The notes below the pieces were generated by a model, which worked only from the letters and a program-made list of their open reading frames with translations, did no database searches and was not told the DNA's origin. Below, in pieces: positions 5,605-9,169 of a DNA stretch of 9,169 nucleotides. Numbering within the stretch: the first letter of the stretch is position 1; every line of letters starts with the position of its first letter. The position numbers and the translations under genes are program-made. Source of the stretch: Pelotomaculum sp. UBA4789 (GTDB lineage Bacteria > Bacillota > Desulfotomaculia > Desulfotomaculales > Pelotomaculaceae); assembly GCA_002402945.1 (NCBI GenBank), contig DHGV01000002.1:1672-10840 (forward strand), given 5' to 3'.

Positions 5605-5633
5605 TTAAAAAATATCAAAAATTAACCGATAAT
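5605..5633 (+). promoter_or_regulatory. Candidate promoter of the glycosyltransferase operon
   Basis: A -35 TTAAAA (5605-5610, 4 of 6) and a -10 GATAAT (5628-5633, 5 of 6) are 17 bases apart. The inverted repeat GGTTAA (5603-5608) and TTAACC (5622-5627) spans the spacer and could be an operator. Confidence 0.5.
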
Positions 5634-5735
5634 AAATAAAAGAATCTTATGGAAATGCAAATAAGAAGGATGCAGGTCAATTGTGTCGAACGTAATATGT
5701 GGCTCAATTATATGCGATACAGAATGGTGGAGTAT

Positions 5736-6434
5736 ATGAGGAAATACCCAATAACTATTTTTTTCCCCTGTTATAATGAAGAGCAGAATGTGGAGAAAGT
5801 TACCTGCGAGGCACTGGACACAGCCAGGCAGATATCTGATGATTATGAGATCATCATAGTAAATGATGGCAGCAAGGACCGGACAGCTGAAATTGCAGAT
5901 GAGCTGGCGGCAAAATTCCCCCAGGTGCGTGTTATACACCATGAAATCAATAAAGGGTATGGCGCAGCCCTGCAGACAGGATTTAAAAACGCCTCCAAAG
6001 AACTCGTTTTCTACACCGACGGAGACGGGCAGTTTAAAATAGAAGAAATAGTAAACCTGCTCCCTCATATTGACAAGTATGATATAGTCTCCGGTTACCG
6101 GATCAGAAGGCAGGATCCCCTGCAACGCAAGATTAACGCTTTCATGTGGGGGACAATGGTCAACATGCTGTTCAGGCTGAATGTGTCGGATGTTGATTCT
6201 GCTTTTAAGTTATACAGAAGGAAAATATTCGAAGATATTGATCTTACCTCCCAGGGGGCGCTGATTGATACCGAGATCCTGGCCAAGGCAAAATCAAAAG
6301 GCTATACCATAACTGAGGTGGGTGTCAACCACTACCCCAGGACTGCGGGCAGTCAGACAGGCGCAAAGATATCTGTGATCGTCAAGGCCTTTAAAGAATT
6401 GTACAGGTTAAGAAACAACTTAAATAAAGCATAA
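5736..6434 (+). CDS. GT2 family glycosyltransferase (polyprenyl-phosphate sugar synthase type)
   Basis: This is a GT-A fold family 2 glycosyltransferase, like dolichol-phosphate mannose synthase and GtrB. It should move a sugar from a nucleotide donor to a polyprenyl phosphate at the inner face of the membrane. From ATG 5736 (232 residues) the motifs are FFPCYNEE (9-16), VNDGSKDRT (42-50), NKGYGAAL (72-79), the metal-binding DGDGQF (95-100), DVDSAFKLYRR and a late VNHYPRTAGSQTG. There is no C-terminal membrane domain, so it is the short soluble type. I chose ATG 5736 since the family fold begins at once and GGTGGAG lies just before it, though with only three bases between. Upstream ATGs reach back to 5649 and would add 29 residues of unclear nature. 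It heads an operon with gtrA-like and GT-C genes. The sugar cannot be read from sequence. Confidence 0.92.
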   Translation: MRKYPITIFFPCYNEEQNVEKVTCEALDTARQISDDYEIIIVNDGSKDRTAEIADELAAKFPQVRVIHHEINKGYGAALQTGFKNASKELVFYTDGDGQFKIEEIVNLLPHIDKYDIVSGYRIRRQDPLQRKINAFMWGTMVNMLFRLNVSDVDSAFKLYRRKIFEDIDLTSQGALIDTEILAKAKSKGYTITEVGVNHYPRTAGSQTGAKISVIVKAFKELYRLRNNLNKA

Positions 6435-6451
6435 ATAGTTAGGGAGTTTGT

Positions 6452-6874
6452 ATGAGCGGTATGGTACAGATGTTTAAATTTGCCGCAGTCGGGTGTGTAA
6501 ACACCATGATCGACTGGGCTGTATATTTTATTATTCTAAAGTTATTCCCGGCTGAGAGTGTGATTTTTTACACCGCGGCCAAAGGGTTCAGTTATTTATG
6601 CGGTATCATCAACAGTTTTTTCTTGAACAGAAACTGGACCTTCAAGGGTATCCTCCGTGATAACGAGGGCGGCAGGTTTATTAAATTTATGCTGGTCAAT
6701 GCGGTTGGTCTTGGTTTCAACAGCATTTCAGTCTATATATTCCTGAATCTTAACTTCAGCCATATCGTTTCCCTGTTCTTAGCCACATCAATTACTTTTA
6801 CCTTCAATTTCTTATTGAACAAGATGTGGGTTTTCCGCGAGGACAAAATGGTTGCCAAAACATCCGGGGGTTAA
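6452..6874 (+). CDS. GtrA-family membrane protein (putative lipid-linked sugar flippase)
   Basis: At 140 residues with four predicted membrane helices (about 8-30, 38-57, 79-99, 104-124), this matches the GtrA/DPMS3-like family. Family marks are FAAVGCVNTMIDW near the N-terminus, NSFFLNRNWTF after helix 2 and NFLLNKMWVFRE after helix 4. In phage serotype-conversion systems GtrA is proposed to flip polyprenyl-phosphate glucose across the membrane; the flippase role is inferred in that literature too. ATG 6452 follows AGGGAG at a good distance. The gene lies 17 bases after the GT2 gene, and its stop abuts the start of the next gene, so the three are almost surely cotranscribed and work on one lipid-linked sugar. 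Confidence 0.92.
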   Translation: MSGMVQMFKFAAVGCVNTMIDWAVYFIILKLFPAESVIFYTAAKGFSYLCGIINSFFLNRNWTFKGILRDNEGGRFIKFMLVNAVGLGFNSISVYIFLNLNFSHIVSLFLATSITFTFNFLLNKMWVFREDKMVAKTSGG

Positions 6875-7981
6875 ATGATTATCTCAGAAGATCTCAAGCG
6901 GGTAAGCTTTCTTTATTTCCTAAATAAATTCCTAATTATATTTCTGATCTGGCTGGCGAGAGACGTGCTCAGCCCGATCCTGCCGGCCGCTGTTGACGGC
7001 CTGCACCAAAATGTAATTCTCGATTCGCTGATACACTGGGACGCGGGGTGGTTTTTAAGAATAGCGGGGCAGGGTTATAATTTTGACAGCGCTCCATTTT
7101 TCCCCATGTTCCCTTTTTTGATCAGGACGCTGACCCTTCTGACCGGCGATAATGTTATTTCGGGATTTATTATCTCCAACGCAGCGCTTTTTGCTGCCTG
7201 TTATTTCCTGTACCGGATGGTCAGGGATGACAAAAATGAAGAAATCGCCACGACTACAATATTTATTATGCTGTTTTTCCCGACAGCCATATTTTTTACG
7301 TCGATATATTCAGAGTCACTCCTCCTGGCTTTTGTACTGGGATCTTTTTACTATGCCAGGCAGGGTAAATTTACTATAGCCGTTGCCTTGGCTGTGCTGG
7401 CAACCCTGACCAGGAACCTGGGCGTAGTCATGTTTTTTGCCCTGCTGTACCACATATACAAGACAAACGGCGGCAGGTTCGATCTGAAAAAGACTGCGCT
7501 GCTGTTTGTCATCCCGGCTTCACTTTTAATTTTTATGGCTGTTTTGTGGCATACGACCGGTGACCCCATGGCTTTCGCCAGTTCTTTAAACAGGGAGTAC
7601 TGGGGCTTTCGCCATTTTGAGTATCCCGGGGCCGGGCAGTTATTGAACCTTTCCCTCTTTTTTTACAATAATGAATTTTACAGCCTCTTTGAATCCGGCA
7701 TGGCTTTTTTATTTTTATTCTTGATTTTAAACAGTTATAAATATGTCCAGGACAAAGCTTTTATGATCTTCCTGGTGCTTGGTTTTTTGATTCCTTTCTC
7801 TACCGTCGTCGACAACCTGCCGCTGGGCATGCCCAGGTATATCATCGTCTTATTCCCTGGCTATATCGCCCTGGCCTGCATGCTGCATAAACACAACCTG
7901 GTCCATATCTATTCAATAATTACTGTTTTTGTGTTTTCCACGATCACCGTCCTTTTCGCAGTGGGCCGCTGGATCAGTTGA
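6875..7981 (+). CDS. PIG-V/COG5542-like membrane glycosyltransferase (GT-C)
   Basis: This 368-residue protein has roughly eight to ten hydrophobic helices and resembles COG5542, the bacterial relatives of the GPI mannosyltransferase PIG-V/Gpi18. The large first outer loop holds HWDAGWFLRIAGQGY (54-68) with the Trp-Asp pair expected of a GT-C catalytic loop, then FFPMFP (75-80). Later marks are SIYSESLLLAF and LATLTRNLG. Such enzymes use lipid-phosphate sugars and work outside the cytoplasmic membrane. The ATG directly follows the gtrA-like stop codon (TAAATG), and GGGGG at 6866-6870 is the ribosome site, so translation is probably coupled. With the GT2 and GtrA-like proteins it would form a complete load, flip and transfer pathway. 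The acceptor, a protein or a wall glycan, is unknown. Mannose is a family-based guess. Confidence 0.85.
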   Translation: MIISEDLKRVSFLYFLNKFLIIFLIWLARDVLSPILPAAVDGLHQNVILDSLIHWDAGWFLRIAGQGYNFDSAPFFPMFPFLIRTLTLLTGDNVISGFIISNAALFAACYFLYRMVRDDKNEEIATTTIFIMLFFPTAIFFTSIYSESLLLAFVLGSFYYARQGKFTIAVALAVLATLTRNLGVVMFFALLYHIYKTNGGRFDLKKTALLFVIPASLLIFMAVLWHTTGDPMAFASSLNREYWGFRHFEYPGAGQLLNLSLFFYNNEFYSLFESGMAFLFLFLILNSYKYVQDKAFMIFLVLGFLIPFSTVVDNLPLGMPRYIIVLFPGYIALACMLHKHNLVHIYSIITVFVFSTITVLFAVGRWIS

Positions 7982-8076
7982 TTAAAAACAATGAAAAGCA
8001 GATAACAAAGCAGGCATAAATATTCCAGCATTATACGTATTTATAATCATGGCATACCATACAGAGGTGTTTTACA

Positions 8077-9072
8077 GTGGCATCGATGCGCCAGATCTTT
8101 TACGTCTTCTTATTCTTAGTAGCTTTCATATCCTCAGCTGTTTTTTATTATAGTGAATTCGAAGGGAAGAGCCTCATGGACGCTGTCTGGCTGACCATGA
8201 GCTCAGTGACCACCACCGGTTACAGCGATGTTATGCCTGTTACCAAAACAGGAAGGATTATAACGATATTTCTATCGGTCCTGGGTTTTGGTTTTCTGAC
8301 GTTCGTGCTCGGTACATTTTTGTCAGGAATGGTGGAAGGAAGGATTTCCGGCGCCTGGGGAAGGAGAAGGATGGAAAGAGACATAGCGAAACTGAGAAAC
8401 CATATTATTGTTTGCGGCGCGGGCCGTGTCGGCCGGGAAGTAATATGTGAACTGCTGCAGGAAAAAAAGGATTTCGTGGTTATTGAAAAAGACCCTGCCC
8501 ACCTGACCGAGTTTTGCGAAGAAGGAACATTGCATATAAACGGGGACGCTACTGAGGACAAAGTGCTCCTTGCCGCTGGCATTAAAACGGCCAAGAGCGT
8601 GATCACCACACTGGCTGATGATGCGGAAAACCTGATGATCATTATAACCTGCAGGGATTTTAATCCCGCGGCCCATATTGTGGCCCGGGCAAACCGGCCG
8701 GAGTCCATTGTCAGGCTGAAGAGGGCCGGCGCCAATACCGTGGTCTGTCCTTCAGCCATTGCAGGTAATAGGATGGCGCTGACGTCACTCAAACCTACAA
8801 GTATCGCGGTTGTTGAAACGATAGTGGAAGACCGCAATAACAGTCTCAACCTTGAGGAACTGATTTTAAGCGACAAATCAACTTTGATTGGTAAGGATAT
8901 TAAGGACGCCCGTCTCAGGAAGGATTATGGGACCCTGGTTCTGGCTATTAAGCGTGACGGGGCCAACATCATCAATCCTGAACCGACAGAAATTCTGATG
9001 TCAGGTGATCTCCTGGTGCTGTGTGGAACGGCGGAACAGCTTTCACGATTGGAAAAGGTTGCAGCCGGATAA
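8077..9072 (+). CDS. Two-helix potassium channel with RCK (TrkA-N/TrkA-C) domain
   Basis: This 331-residue inner-membrane protein resembles MthK-type channels. Helix 1 is about 6-26, then a pore helix and selectivity filter (WLTMSSVTTTGYSD, filter 46-50), then helix 2 about 60-83. The cytoplasmic RCK-N domain starts near 108 with the Rossmann motif CGAGRVG (Gly114, 116, 119), Glu137 at the end of the second strand and INGDATED. An RCK-C domain follows from about 262 to 328. It should gate K+ flow in response to a ligand such as a nucleotide or Ca2+. The filter reads TTGYS rather than the classical T(V/I)GYG. GTG 8077 has GAGGTG seven bases upstream; ATG 8086 would be too far. A perfect -10 TATAAT lies at 8042-8047, but without a clear -35. 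It appears to be its own transcription unit. Confidence 0.9.
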   Translation: MASMRQIFYVFLFLVAFISSAVFYYSEFEGKSLMDAVWLTMSSVTTTGYSDVMPVTKTGRIITIFLSVLGFGFLTFVLGTFLSGMVEGRISGAWGRRRMERDIAKLRNHIIVCGAGRVGREVICELLQEKKDFVVIEKDPAHLTEFCEEGTLHINGDATEDKVLLAAGIKTAKSVITTLADDAENLMIIITCRDFNPAAHIVARANRPESIVRLKRAGANTVVCPSAIAGNRMALTSLKPTSIAVVETIVEDRNNSLNLEELILSDKSTLIGKDIKDARLRKDYGTLVLAIKRDGANIINPEPTEILMSGDLLVLCGTAEQLSRLEKVAAG

Positions 9073-9106
9073 TTAAGGATGCCTTGACAGACCAGGTTTA
9101 CTGACC

Positions 9107-9135
9107 TTGACTTTTAGCTATAAAAACGTTAAAAT
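9107..9135 (+). promoter_or_regulatory. Strong candidate promoter reading out of the window
   Basis: TTGACT at 9107-9112 (5 of 6) and TAAAAT at 9130-9135 (5 of 6) are separated by 17 bases. No gene start is seen in the remaining 34 bases, so its gene would lie beyond the right edge. A further TTGACA at 9084-9089 has no fitting -10. Confidence 0.6.
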
Positions 9136-9169
9136 TCTTATTACATGCATTACCGCAACATCATCGGGG

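Noticed and set aside
5622..6125. Minus-strand frame of 167 codons opposite the GT2 gene
   Set aside because: It overlaps the strongly conserved GT2 motifs on the other strand and shows no family features of its own.
8220..8876. Long minus-strand frame of 218 codons opposite the potassium channel
   Set aside because: It is antisense to a clear RCK channel, rich in Ser and Leu without recognisable domains, and lacks a ribosome site.
9073..9100. Possible terminator after the potassium channel
   Set aside because: Only a four-pair stem (AAGG/CCTT) is visible, without a T-run.
1..9169. CRISPR array, tRNA, insertion sequence or phage module
   Set aside because: No regularly spaced repeats, cloverleaf, transposase or phage structural gene is visible. 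The XRE/S24 repressor alone does not make a prophage.

Overview
The window looks like a chromosomal segment of an anaerobic, low-to-mid GC Firmicute, most plausibly of the Desulfotomaculum/Pelotomaculum (Peptococcaceae) kind. This is inferred from Shine-Dalgarno-rich gene starts, Bacillus-type SOS boxes, an S-box riboswitch and an anaerobe-type homocysteine operon. There are ten protein genes, no tRNA or rRNA, no CRISPR array and no intact insertion sequence.

Left part (1-1707): a terminator-like or REP-like hairpin is followed by a well-formed promoter and a LexA (DinR-type) operator. These drive a Y-family DNA polymerase (DinB/Pol IV) and an overlapping small four-cysteine protein of unknown function. 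This is an SOS translesion module.

Centre left (1708-4389, minus strand): a promoter, a clear SAM-I (S-box) riboswitch and its terminator lead into three genes. They encode a DUF39/COG1900 sulfurtransferase, a NIL-domain 2x[4Fe-4S] ferredoxin and a UPF0280/COG2122 ApbE-like protein. Together they match the anaerobic route that makes homocysteine from aspartate semialdehyde and reduced sulfur. The SAM switch explains the logic: when SAM is plentiful, homocysteine synthesis stops. The operon runs tail-to-tail into the SOS module with no bases between the two stop codons.

Centre (4390-5478): an XRE-type repressor with a LexA/CI-like self-cleaving S24 domain has its own LexA-box-like site upstream. 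Beside it, on the opposite strand, lies a small zinc-ribbon-like protein.

Right part (5479-9072): a divergent promoter region carrying 11-bp-period direct repeats precedes a three-gene operon: a GT2 polyprenyl-phosphate glycosyltransferase, a GtrA-type membrane protein and a PIG-V/COG5542-like GT-C glycosyltransferase. This has the layout of a Gtr-like system that loads a sugar on a lipid carrier, flips it and transfers it outside the cell. After it comes a two-helix potassium channel with a cytoplasmic RCK domain and an unusual GYS selectivity filter. The window ends in a strong candidate promoter reading out to the right.

The most distinctive points are the SAM riboswitch on the DUF39 homocysteine operon and the pair of SOS-box-like sites, one on dinB and one on the gene for a second self-cleaving repressor.
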